Assembly: GCA_016934645.1 (NCBI GenBank)
Contig: JAFGSL010000562.1
Coordinates: forward strand, 1 to 9,680
Origin: Anaerolineae bacterium
Lineage (GTDB): Bacteria; Chloroflexota; Anaerolineae; B4-G1; SLSP01
Length of the DNA: 9,680 nucleotides
Direction of reading: 5' to 3'
This document shows positions 1 to 5,333 of this stretch, in pieces; positions within the stretch are counted from its first letter, which is position 1, and each line of letters starts with the position of its first letter. Below the pieces are notes generated by a model that ran no database searches, was not told the DNA's origin, and was given only the letters and a program-made list of their open reading frames with translations. A program made the translations under genes and the position numbers.

Positions 1-1
1 G

Positions 2-1084
2 GAATGGCTCGAAGGCTGGCTGCGGGAGTACCGGGGCGCGGCGCTCATCGTCTCGCACGACCGCGCGTTCCTCGATAACACCGTCACCCAAATCCTCGAC
101 CTCGACCCGCTGACGCACGCCGTCACCGCGTATCCGGGCACCTACTCCGACTACATCGAAGCGTGGACGCGCCAGCGCGAGAAGCAGTTGATGCAATGGC
201 GCGACGAGCAGGCCGAGATCCGCCGCCTACAAGCCGACATCCACCGCACGAAAATGCACGCGATGAGCGTCGAGCTAACCACCACGCCCGGCGATCCGCA
301 GACGCGTCGCTACGCGAAAAAGGTCGCCAAGAAAGCGACGTCGCGCGAGAAGCGGCTCGAGCGCTATCAAGAAAGCGAGGATCGTGTAGAAAAGCCCTCC
401 TCCACCTGGCGGATGAAGCTCGAATTCGTGAACACGCCGGAGAGCGGGCAGGATGTGCTCCGCCTGCGGGACGTAGCCGTGGGCTACAACGGCGTACCGT
501 TGGTCAGCAACGTCAACCAGATCCTGCGCCAGGGCGAGCGCGTGGCCCTCATCGGGCCGAATGGCTGCGGCAAGACGACGCTGCTGCGCGCCATCACCGG
601 GCAGATCGGCCCCCTCTCCGGCGCGATCCGCCTGGGCGCGAACGTCAAACTCGGTTACTACGCGCAAGAACAGGAAAACCTCGATCCCGACAGTACGCCC
701 TTCGACACCGTGTACAGCGCCGCGGCGATGTCCGAGACGGACGTGCGCTCGTTCCTGCACTACTTCCTCTTCGCGGGAGACGATGTCTTCGTGCCGGTGG
801 GCAGCCTGAGCTACGGCGAACGCGCGCGGTTGGTGCTCGCGCGACTGGTCGCCAGCGGCTGCAATTGCCTGCTCCTTGACGAGCCGATCAATCACCTGGA
901 CATCCCCAGCCGCACCGGCTTCGAGCAAGCGATGATGGCTTTCGAGGGAACGGTGTTGGCAGTGGTGCACGACCGGTACTTCATCAAGCAGTTCGCCACG
1001 GGGGTGTGGGCTGTGGAGGATGGGACGGTGCGACAGTATGTGGATTTGGAGGATTACCAGAGGATACGGCGTTTCCACACCTGA
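2..1084 (+). CDS. ABC-F family ATPase, C-terminal part (5' end outside the window)
   Basis: This is a soluble, duplicated-ATPase ABC protein of the ABC-F class. Family members act on the ribosome as translation factors or antibiotic-protection proteins and have no membrane domain. The open frame runs into the window without a start. The 360 visible residues begin at the end of the first nucleotide-binding domain, with its H-loop SHDRAFLD near residues 19-26. A charged, Lys/Arg-rich inter-domain linker follows (about residues 50-135), then a complete second domain: Walker A GPNGCGKTT (about 185-193), an ABC-F-style signature LSYGERARL (about 269-277), Walker B LLLDEPINHLD (about 290-300) and H-loop VVHDRYF (about 321-327). 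The usual Thr of DEPTNHLD is Ile here. The last two codons and the TGA stop lie in the left arm of a REP hairpin. The subclass (Uup, EttA, YdiF or resistance type) cannot be decided from this half. Confidence 0.93.
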   Translation, partial: EWLEGWLREYRGAALIVSHDRAFLDNTVTQILDLDPLTHAVTAYPGTYSDYIEAWTRQREKQLMQWRDEQAEIRRLQADIHRTKMHAMSVELTTTPGDPQTRRYAKKVAKKATSREKRLERYQESEDRVEKPSSTWRMKLEFVNTPESGQDVLRLRDVAVGYNGVPLVSNVNQILRQGERVALIGPNGCGKTTLLRAITGQIGPLSGAIRLGANVKLGYYAQEQENLDPDSTPFDTVYSAAAMSETDVRSFLHYFLFAGDDVFVPVGSLSYGERARLVLARLVASGCNCLLLDEPINHLDIPSRTGFEQAMMAFEGTVLAVVHDRYFIKQFATGVWAVEDGTVRQYVDLEDYQRIRRFHT

Positions 1085-1110
1085 CAGGTCTCAGAAGACC
1101 TGTCAGGTGT
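1077..1110. repeat. REP hairpin, copy 1
   Basis: This is a perfect 15-bp inverted repeat. The left arm ACACCTGACAGGTCT is at 1077-1091, the loop CAGA at 1092-1095 and the exact complementary right arm at 1096-1110. The left arm contains the final His-Thr codons and the TGA stop of the ABC-F gene. A long stem right at a 3' end could protect or terminate the transcript, but no T-run follows on the plus strand. Confidence 0.9.
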
Positions 1111-1150
1111 CGTTGCGGGATAACCTTTCTCCAACAACGGCGCCAATGGC

Positions 1151-1184
1151 AGACCTGTCAGGTTTAGGAAAACCTGTCAGGTGT
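1151..1184. repeat. REP hairpin, copy 2 (imperfect)
   Basis: Two arms with core ACCTGTCAGGT at 1153-1163 and 1172-1182 are in the same orientation, unlike the inverted pairs of other copies. The core is itself nearly palindromic, so the pair can still fold with a central T-T mismatch. The loop region (TTAGGAAA) resembles copy 4 read on the minus strand. Confidence 0.8.
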
Positions 1185-1187
1185 CCC

Positions 1188-1215
1188 GAAGTGACGACTT
1201 CTCCACGTACGGAGA
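1188..1215. repeat. Two small adjacent inverted repeats between REP copies
   Basis: GAAGT at 1188-1192 pairs with ACTTC at 1197-1201 around GACG. TCTCC at 1200-1204 pairs with GGAGA at 1211-1215 around ACGTAC. They lie between REP copy 2 and the solo arm at 1220-1232, in the convergent gap between the ABC-F and RAYT genes. The stems are only 5 bp, so they may be incidental. Confidence 0.3.
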
Positions 1216-1219
1216 TCTG

Positions 1220-1232
1220 ACCTGTCAGGTGT
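1220..1232. repeat. Solo REP arm overlapping the RAYT stop codon
   Basis: A single arm, ACCTGTCAGGTGT, has no partner within 30 bp. Read on the minus strand it supplies most of the last two sense codons (Asn, Thr) and the TGA stop (1225-1227) of the transposase gene. Confidence 0.8.
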
Positions 1233-1839
1233 TAGGAACATCCTCCAACGTGAACGGAGCTGCCAAAGTCACAGGCGACTGCTGCATATCCATGAATTCC
1301 TGCGGGCCGCCGAACCATTCCAAAACGACGTCGCGCTGGAGGCGCGTGGTTTTATCGGTCAGAACCACGTCATAGGAGGAATAAGGCCACTCGTGGAAAT
1401 CGTCCACGAACCCGTGATGCTGTGGATTGCGGTGGATGTAGGCAACAACATTCCTGAAATGCGCCCTCTCCACCACTTCGACGCGGCGAAACGGGCGCTC
1501 GAACAGCGCGCCAGTGCGCCCGTAGGCTTTGTTGATCGATTTGGTGTAGGCGTTGAAGAAATTGGAAAAGTATTGATGCGGCGGCTTCAGACCTGTCAGG
1601 TTTTCTAAACCTGACAGGTCTCGTTCCATCTCCGTCACCGTTTTCATCCGTAATAACAGGTGAAAGTGATTCCGTAGCAGGCAGTAAGCATACGTGTCCG
1701 CCACCGGATAGATGTGCCGGATGTAGAGTTGCAGGAAATAGCGGTAATTGCGTTCTTCGACGAACAAGTTTTCACCGTTGATGCCACGGTTGTAGATGTG
1801 ATAGAACTTGCCGTGTTGCAGAGGTATTGGATTTGCCAT
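1225..1839 (-). CDS. REP-associated tyrosine transposase (RAYT), Y1/HUH family
   Basis: This single-strand DNA transposase-like protein (204 residues) belongs to the IS200/TnpA-related RAYT group. Such enzymes nick and join at REP palindromes through a tyrosine, using an HUH metal site. Visible motifs are YHIYNRG (about residues 13-19), AYCLLRNHFHLLL with the HFH histidine pair at 58-60, NAYTKSIN with candidate nucleophile Tyr98, GRTGALFERPFR (107-118), and the family tail YIHRNPQHHGF followed by WPYSSY (134-156). The ATG at 1839 is preferred because AGGAGG lies four bases upstream; a GTG one codon earlier is nearly abutted by that site. A complete REP hairpin (1589-1621) encodes residues of about 74-84 in frame, between the HUH motif and the tyrosine helix, where related proteins vary in length. 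All motifs are intact, so the gene may be functional. No promoter was recognised upstream. Confidence 0.92.
   Translation of the reverse strand: MANPIPLQHGKFYHIYNRGINGENLFVEERNYRYFLQLYIRHIYPVADTYAYCLLRNHFHLLLRMKTVTEMERDLSGLENLTGLKPPHQYFSNFFNAYTKSINKAYGRTGALFERPFRRVEVVERAHFRNVVAYIHRNPQHHGFVDDFHEWPYSSYDVVLTDKTTRLQRDVVLEWFGGPQEFMDMQQSPVTLAAPFTLEDVPNT
1589..1621. repeat. REP hairpin, copy 4, inside the RAYT reading frame
   Basis: This is a perfect 15-bp inverted repeat: left arm AGACCTGTCAGGTTT (1589-1603), loop TCT (1604-1606), right arm 1607-1621. It is 33 bp long, so it keeps the reading frame, and on the minus strand it reads RDLSGLENLTGLK at its edges. No stop arises in the frame used. Confidence 0.93.
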
Positions 1840-1843
1840 CACG

Positions 1844-1849
1844 CCTCCT
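1844..1849 (-). promoter_or_regulatory. Ribosome binding site of the RAYT gene
   Basis: AGGAGG on the minus strand lies four bases before the ATG at 1839 and one base before an in-frame GTG at 1842. The spacing favours the ATG. Confidence 0.7.
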
Positions 1850-1856
1850 GGTGTTG

Positions 1857-1890
1857 AAACCTGACAGGTTTCAGAAAACCTGTCAGGTTT
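1857..1890. repeat. REP hairpin, copy 5
   Basis: This is a perfect 15-bp inverted repeat: AAACCTGACAGGTTT (1857-1871), loop CAGA (1872-1875), right arm 1876-1890. It has the same orientation and loop as copy 1. It lies just upstream of the RAYT ribosome binding site, so it would sit in the 5' leader of any RAYT transcript. Confidence 0.92.
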
Positions 1891-1900
1891 GGTCGCCGTT

Positions 1901-1934
1901 AGACCTGTCAGGTCTCAAAAGACCTGACAGGTCT
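1901..1934. repeat. REP hairpin, copy 6
   Basis: This is a perfect 15-bp inverted repeat: AGACCTGTCAGGTCT (1901-1915), loop CAAA (1916-1919), right arm 1920-1934. It lies 10 bp from copy 5 and 27 bp past the stop of the CHAT-FGE gene. Together copies 5 and 6 resemble a paired (BIME-like) arrangement. Confidence 0.92.
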
Positions 1935-1937
1935 GCC

Positions 1938-1976
1938 AGAGTCCCCAGAGTTCCAGAGGGTTCAGAGTCCAGAGTC
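1938..1976. repeat. Short degenerate CAGAG-rich repeat at the 3' end of the CHAT-FGE gene
   Basis: The stretch contains CAGAG four times with spacers containing GTTC, GTCC or TTCC, for example CCAGAGTTCCAGAGGG. It spans the stop of the CHAT-FGE gene at 1962-1964 and encodes its last residues. It is unrelated to the REP arm and is probably another small intergenic repeat type. Confidence 0.4.
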
Positions 1977-3977
1977 GATAGGGGCCGCCGCCCCACCCAC
2001 CACCACCACCCGGAAGCCGTAGTCCCTGTAGCCGTCGCTCGGGCGGTACCAGTCGCGGACGGCGCAGCGCGCGTACCCCTCAAGATTGTGGAACGCGCCC
2101 CCGCGCAGCACACGGCCAGCGGATGCCGACACATCTTCCCGCCCATCCGCTGGATCGTAAGGATAAGCTTTGAACTGACTGCGCGTCCATTCCCACACGT
2201 TGCCCGCCATATCCAACACACCATAGGGGCTTGCGCCCTGCGGATACCGGTCCACCGGCGTTGTATCCTTAACGCCAGACTCCCCGACATTGCACTTGTT
2301 TTTGTCGAAGGTATTCCCCCACGGGTACAAACGCCCATCCGTCCCACGCGCAGCTTTCGCCCACTCCGCCTCACTCGGTAACGTGTAAGGTTTGCCAGTA
2401 GCCTCTGCCAACCATTTGCAGTAGGCCATCGCGTCATCCCAAGATACATAAACCACCGGGTGTGTATCCTTTCCCGCCGGTATCGTTCCGTTTTCCCAAT
2501 GCTGCGGCGCTTTGTATCGCGTCGTCTTTACAAACGCCGCGTACTGCGCATTCGTGATCAGCGTTTTGGCAATCCAATACTCTGGTAGGTAAAGCGTGTG
2601 TTGGGGCTTTTCATCATCGTCGGCCCTCTTATCCTTCTGCGGATTGCTTCCCATCAAGAACTCCCCGGCAGGGATGAGGATTAGCTCCGGTTCAAAGGGC
2701 AAGCGAGCGGGTTTTGAGTTTGGGGTTATGGGTTGTGGAGTCAGGATTGCGGGTTTCGGTGTGCGTGATGCGGGTTGCTGAATGCCGATCGCTGAAGGCT
2801 GACTGCTTATGGCGGGGGCATCGGAGCGCGATTTGGAAATCGCGGCTACCTCTGTCTTGCTTCCTGCCTCTTGCATCTTGAAAAGAACACCATCCGGCGA
2901 ACGCATAAAAAGCACGGGCGTCCCCCACTCCACCGTGTTGTTGATCGCCATGCTGATCGCCACGCGGCTCTCGACGACGGCGGCATCCACAGGCAGGCCA
3001 TCCACCAGGGATTCGTAGAATGTCCGCGAGAACTCAATCGCGGCGCGATCCGTGATCGGGTACTGCATCGCCAGCACCGCCGGGAGGCCGCGCCGCACGA
3101 GGATGGAGGCCGTGCTGGAAAAGAGATCGCGTGTGCCACCCGTCGCGCCTTCGCAGGCGTTGAGCAACACCAGGCGCAGGGCGCGATGATTGGCGAGCAA
3201 GCGTCCCAACTGCGTGGCGCTCATCCGGTGCGCGGCACCGTCTTCGGCGCACAACATCACCAAACCCTCGTCCGCGGTCGCGTCAAAGCCACCATGCCCA
3301 ATGAAGTGAAAGATATGCCATTCGCCACGGCGCATCGCCCGTTGCAAAGCACGCCAGGTCTGGCCTTCCAGCCAGGCCAGTTCCACCAGACCCGCGTCTT
3401 GCAGGTCGCGCAAGGCCGTTTCGACGCGTTGTTTCTCCAGGTCCACGTTCAGGGGATCCAGGTTGCTAGGGCTGGCAACCATTCCAAGGATACGCAGCGG
3501 CGGAGTCACCGTCAACGGCTGGATGGGTTGTGGCAGTTCCAGGTACCGCAGGATCGGAGTGTCCTGCGAAAGACACACGTACTCGGCGCGACGGGAATCG
3601 TAGAGGAATTCCCAGGGCAGCGCCGCCATCTCAGGCGTATTGACGCGCAGCTTGAGCCGCAGGCCACACCCTTGCAATGTCGCGTCGCGCAGGCTCACAT
3701 CGTAGCGGACGCGCACCTCGCCGGTCAGCAGCGCGTCGAAGAGCGCGCGTCCGAAGTCCCGCACAGTCTGCTGTTCCCGAGAGAGGGACTGGCGACGATG
3801 CCCGCCGGAACGCAGCAGCGCAATTTGCAGGTCTTTTAACCGGCTTTCCAGCTCCAACTCGCCGTAGGGGAAACACATTGTCGCACGCGCTTCACCCGCT
3901 GGGGAGTTGATAACCCGCACAGGATACTCGTATCCCGTTCCGACGCCAATTTCGAGTTCAAAATCGAGGTAATCCAA
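1962..3977 (-). CDS. CHAT caspase-like protease fused to a C-terminal FGE-sulfatase-like (C-type lectin fold) domain
   Basis: The 671-residue protein has three parts. Residues 1-150 are an N-terminal CHAT-associated region. A CHAT peptidase core (about 150-365) has the catalytic histidine in FHFIGHGG (His228) and cysteine in LVLLNACEG (Cys275). After a Pro/Ser/Thr-rich linker (about 370-430) comes an FGE/SUMF1-like domain (about 432-660), with IPAGEFLMGS, PVVYVSWDDAMAYCKWL, LPSEAEWAKAARG, YPWGN, MAGNVWEW and the terminal RVLRGG...RCAVRD...GFRVV block. The two copper-binding cysteines of true formylglycine-generating enzyme are not at their expected places after RGG, so this domain more likely binds a ligand than makes formylglycine. 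There is no signal peptide, so the protein is probably cytoplasmic. The start is TTG at 3977, supported by GGAGG seven bases upstream and a promoter at 4008-4036. CHAT-FGE fusions occur in conflict or programmed-death-like systems; the target and the trigger are unknown here. Confidence 0.92.
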   Translation of the reverse strand: MDYLDFELEIGVGTGYEYPVRVINSPAGEARATMCFPYGELELESRLKDLQIALLRSGGHRRQSLSREQQTVRDFGRALFDALLTGEVRVRYDVSLRDATLQGCGLRLKLRVNTPEMAALPWEFLYDSRRAEYVCLSQDTPILRYLELPQPIQPLTVTPPLRILGMVASPSNLDPLNVDLEKQRVETALRDLQDAGLVELAWLEGQTWRALQRAMRRGEWHIFHFIGHGGFDATADEGLVMLCAEDGAAHRMSATQLGRLLANHRALRLVLLNACEGATGGTRDLFSSTASILVRRGLPAVLAMQYPITDRAAIEFSRTFYESLVDGLPVDAAVVESRVAISMAINNTVEWGTPVLFMRSPDGVLFKMQEAGSKTEVAAISKSRSDAPAISSQPSAIGIQQPASRTPKPAILTPQPITPNSKPARLPFEPELILIPAGEFLMGSNPQKDKRADDDEKPQHTLYLPEYWIAKTLITNAQYAAFVKTTRYKAPQHWENGTIPAGKDTHPVVYVSWDDAMAYCKWLAEATGKPYTLPSEAEWAKAARGTDGRLYPWGNTFDKNKCNVGESGVKDTTPVDRYPQGASPYGVLDMAGNVWEWTRSQFKAYPYDPADGREDVSASAGRVLRGGAFHNLEGYARCAVRDWYRPSDGYRDYGFRVVVVGGAAAPIDSGL
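1998..2114 (-). other. Possible DGR-type variable region at the C-terminus of the FGE domain
   Basis: This encodes residues 622-660, from RVLRGGAF to GFRVVVV. Diversity-generating retroelement targets often carry variable residues at exactly this place of the fold, with template AAC codons changed to NNC. Here residues 647-650 and 652-653 are AGC, GAC, GGC, TAC and GAC, TAC, all of NNC form, followed by a GC-rich end. A GC-rich genome would favour such codons anyway. No template repeat, reverse transcriptase or confirmed Avd is in the window. Confidence 0.3.
2696..2825. repeat. Degenerate AACCC/AACTC-type repeat encoding the inter-domain linker
   Basis: On the minus strand the DNA is a chain of imperfect units such as ACCCGC, ACCCCA, AACTC and AACCC (clearest at 2696-2790). 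It encodes the Pro/Ser/Thr/Gln-rich linker, about residues 385-428, between the CHAT and FGE domains. The composition differs sharply from the flanking domain-coding DNA. Confidence 0.5.
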
Positions 3978-3984
3978 CCAACTG

Positions 3985-3989
3985 CCTCC
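3985..3989 (-). promoter_or_regulatory. Ribosome binding site deciding the TTG start of the CHAT-FGE gene
   Basis: GGAGG on the minus strand lies seven bases before TTG at 3977. The next in-frame ATG is well inside the conserved N-terminal region, so the TTG is preferred. Confidence 0.7.
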
Positions 3990-4007
3990 GCACGTTTTCT
4001 ACACAAC

Positions 4008-4036
4008 AGTATAGCGCGGAAGCGGTTTGGCGTCAA
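4008..4036 (-). promoter_or_regulatory. Sigma70-type promoter of the CHAT-FGE gene
   Basis: On the minus strand TTGACG (4031-4036) and TATACT (4008-4013) are separated by exactly 17 bases. Each differs from consensus at one position. Transcription would begin near 4001, leaving a leader of about two dozen bases before the TTG start. Confidence 0.65.
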
Positions 4037-4078
4037 AAATGATAAAACCTGACAGGTCTCGGAAGACCTGTCAGGTTT
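4035..4078 (-). terminator. REP hairpin plus T-rich tract, possible terminator of the ABC operon
   Basis: Read on the minus strand, the 15-bp REP stem (4045-4078) begins two bases after the adaptor gene's TAG. It is followed directly by TTTTATCATTTTT (4035-4047). That is the layout of an intrinsic terminator, although the stem was probably deposited as a REP. The T tract runs into the -35 box of the next gene. Confidence 0.5.
4045..4078. repeat. REP hairpin, copy 7
   Basis: This is a perfect 15-bp inverted repeat: AAACCTGACAGGTCT (4045-4059), loop CGGA (4060-4063), right arm 4064-4078. It has the same orientation as copies 1 and 5. It lies between the adaptor gene stop and the CHAT-FGE promoter. 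Confidence 0.92.
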
Positions 4079-4080
4079 GT

Positions 4081-5256
4081 CTATTCACCAGTAAAAATCT
4101 CCGCGCGCCCCGTCAAACCCGGTAGCAACGAGAGTTCGGTGGGATCGAGGCGCACGTGAACGGTAAAGCGGGCATCAGTAGTCTCCGCCGCCTGCACCTG
4201 CGGAATGATGGCCTCGACGGTGCCGTCTAGTGGGGTCTCCGGGTAAGTACGCAGTGTGATCGTGGCACGCTGACCCGGACGCAGCGCGGCGACGTGCTGC
4301 TCGCTGAGATTCTCCGAGACGAAGCGCAGCCCATCCTCGATGTTGAGCAACGTCATCACCGGTGTTCCTGCACCGACGGTCGCTTTGGGTGCAACATCAA
4401 CCGAGAGGACGATGGCGTCCCAAGGGGCGATCAGGACAGCATTGTCGAGCGCGGCCTTTGCCTTCGCTAGCTCGTATTCGGCATCTTCGACGGCGCGATC
4501 GTAGGTTGGCGCGATGCCCGCTTCGAGGGCGGCGAGCTTGCGCTCGGCCTGGGCCACGTCCTGCTCACGGGCTTCGATATCCAAAGCGCGAACGCCGCGC
4601 GCGTTGCGCGCGTCCCGCAGCCGCATCTCCGCCAACTCGCGCTCGCGGGTGGCGTTTTGCCAGGCTTTGTAATTGCTTTCCTTGATGTCATCGGGCGTAT
4701 AGTCGCCGAAGAGCGGCGTCTCGTAGGCGCGCTTAGCATCGGCCTCGGCCTCCAGCCAGCGTTCCAGGACAGTGGTCGCTTCCTCGACGGTGGTGCTCGA
4801 ATATTGCAGGCGCGACGTCTCCAGCGCCCGCTGCGCCGACACCAACGATTGTTCCGCATCGGTGACGTCCTGTTCCCACTGCACCTCTGCCCACTCCCGG
4901 TCGAGAACGGCGCGGTCGAGCGTTAGTTGCGCTTTATCCACGGCGAGTCTCAAGTCGATGTCATCCAAACGCGCCAGGACGTCACCCGCCGTCACCACGT
5001 CGCCGGCCCGCACCGTGATGGTGATGACGTCACCGCTCACACCGCCGCCAAACCCCAGCGCCAGGCTCGGAAACGGCGATGCCAATCGCCCATCCGCCAC
5101 GACCATCTTGCCGACCGCAACTTCAGGCAAAGGTGTCGGCTCGACCATCGCTTCCGGATCAACCGCCACCGCAGTCGCGGGTACTTCCACCGCGCGCGTG
5201 CATCCCGTGGCTACTACAACCATAATCAACAAAAGCCCTTTCAATAGCACCTTCAT
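4081..5256 (-). CDS. HlyD/MacA-like periplasmic adaptor (membrane fusion protein) of an ABC exporter
   Basis: This 391-residue adaptor would sit outside the cytoplasmic membrane and work with the FtsX-type permease encoded just upstream. The N-terminus MKVLLKGLLLIMVVVATGC is a hydrophobic signal ending in a possible lipobox (Cys19, with a less usual Ala at -3), so lipid anchoring is plausible. A split biotinyl/lipoyl-like domain follows (GDVITITVRAGDVVTAGDVLARLDD, then VLIAPWDAIVLSV...TPVMTLLNIEDG) around a long Glu/Ala/Arg-rich coiled-coil hairpin (about residues 105-280). A beta-barrel segment ends the protein. The ATG at 5256 is chosen: GGGGG lies five bases upstream and the signal sequence starts there. 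A longer frame from 5298 would be translated from repeat DNA. It is the last gene of the operon, 76 bases after the permease stop. The substrate is unknown. Confidence 0.88.
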   Translation of the reverse strand: MKVLLKGLLLIMVVVATGCTRAVEVPATAVAVDPEAMVEPTPLPEVAVGKMVVADGRLASPFPSLALGFGGGVSGDVITITVRAGDVVTAGDVLARLDDIDLRLAVDKAQLTLDRAVLDREWAEVQWEQDVTDAEQSLVSAQRALETSRLQYSSTTVEEATTVLERWLEAEADAKRAYETPLFGDYTPDDIKESNYKAWQNATRERELAEMRLRDARNARGVRALDIEAREQDVAQAERKLAALEAGIAPTYDRAVEDAEYELAKAKAALDNAVLIAPWDAIVLSVDVAPKATVGAGTPVMTLLNIEDGLRFVSENLSEQHVAALRPGQRATITLRTYPETPLDGTVEAIIPQVQAAETTDARFTVHVRLDPTELSLLPGLTGRAEIFTGE

Positions 5257-5261
5257 ACGTA

Positions 5262-5266
5262 CCCCC
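5262..5266 (-). promoter_or_regulatory. Ribosome binding site deciding the adaptor start
   Basis: GGGGG on the minus strand lies five bases before the ATG at 5256. It favours this start over the in-frame ATG at 5298, which has no comparable site and lies in the AT-rich repeat. Confidence 0.5.
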
Positions 5267-5333
5267 AAAATTGGAAATGGAACATGGCGAATGGACAAAT
5301 TATCAAATTTCCAATCACCAAATCTTCAATCCT
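5266..5333. repeat. AT-rich intergenic repeat, copy A (permease/adaptor gap)
   Basis: The left arm TTGGAAATGG (5271-5280) and right arm CAAATTTCCAATCACCA (5304-5320) form an imperfect inverted repeat around a short spacer. The ten bases CCAATCACCA recur exactly in copy C. On the coding strand the element starts at the permease stop codon and ends at the adaptor's ribosome binding site. Confidence 0.7.

Larger units (their letters stand above)
1077..1934. mobile_element. REP/RAYT module (transposase gene with flanking and internal REP hairpins)
   Basis: A Y1/HUH transposase gene lies among six copies of one palindromic repeat (1077-1110, 1151-1184, 1220-1232, 1589-1621, 1857-1890, 1901-1934). 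A seventh copy sits 2.1 kb away at 4045-4078. RAYT transposases are known to be associated with, and in studied cases to act on, REP/BIME palindromes next to their gene. The arrangement here matches such a REPtron. The boundaries given are simply the outermost nearby repeats. No target-site duplication was identified. Confidence 0.75.

Noticed and set aside
163..1078. Alternative open frames over the ABC-F gene on both strands
   Set aside because: The frame with Walker A, signature, Walker B and H-loop motifs is clearly the coding one; the others have no recognisable domain.
1077..1934. CRISPR array
   Set aside because: The repeats are short palindromes at irregular distances, in both orientations, with one inside a gene; there are no uniform spacers and no cas genes.
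2871..3839. Long open frame on the plus strand (322 codons) opposite the CHAT-FGE gene
   Set aside because: It is antisense to well-conserved CHAT motifs, shows no family pattern, and its His/Arg/Gln-rich composition is typical of a shadow frame in GC-rich DNA.
5257..5298. Upstream in-frame ATG (5298) for the adaptor gene
   Set aside because: It would add 14 residues translated from the AT-rich repeat ahead of a normal signal sequence, and it has no ribosome binding site.
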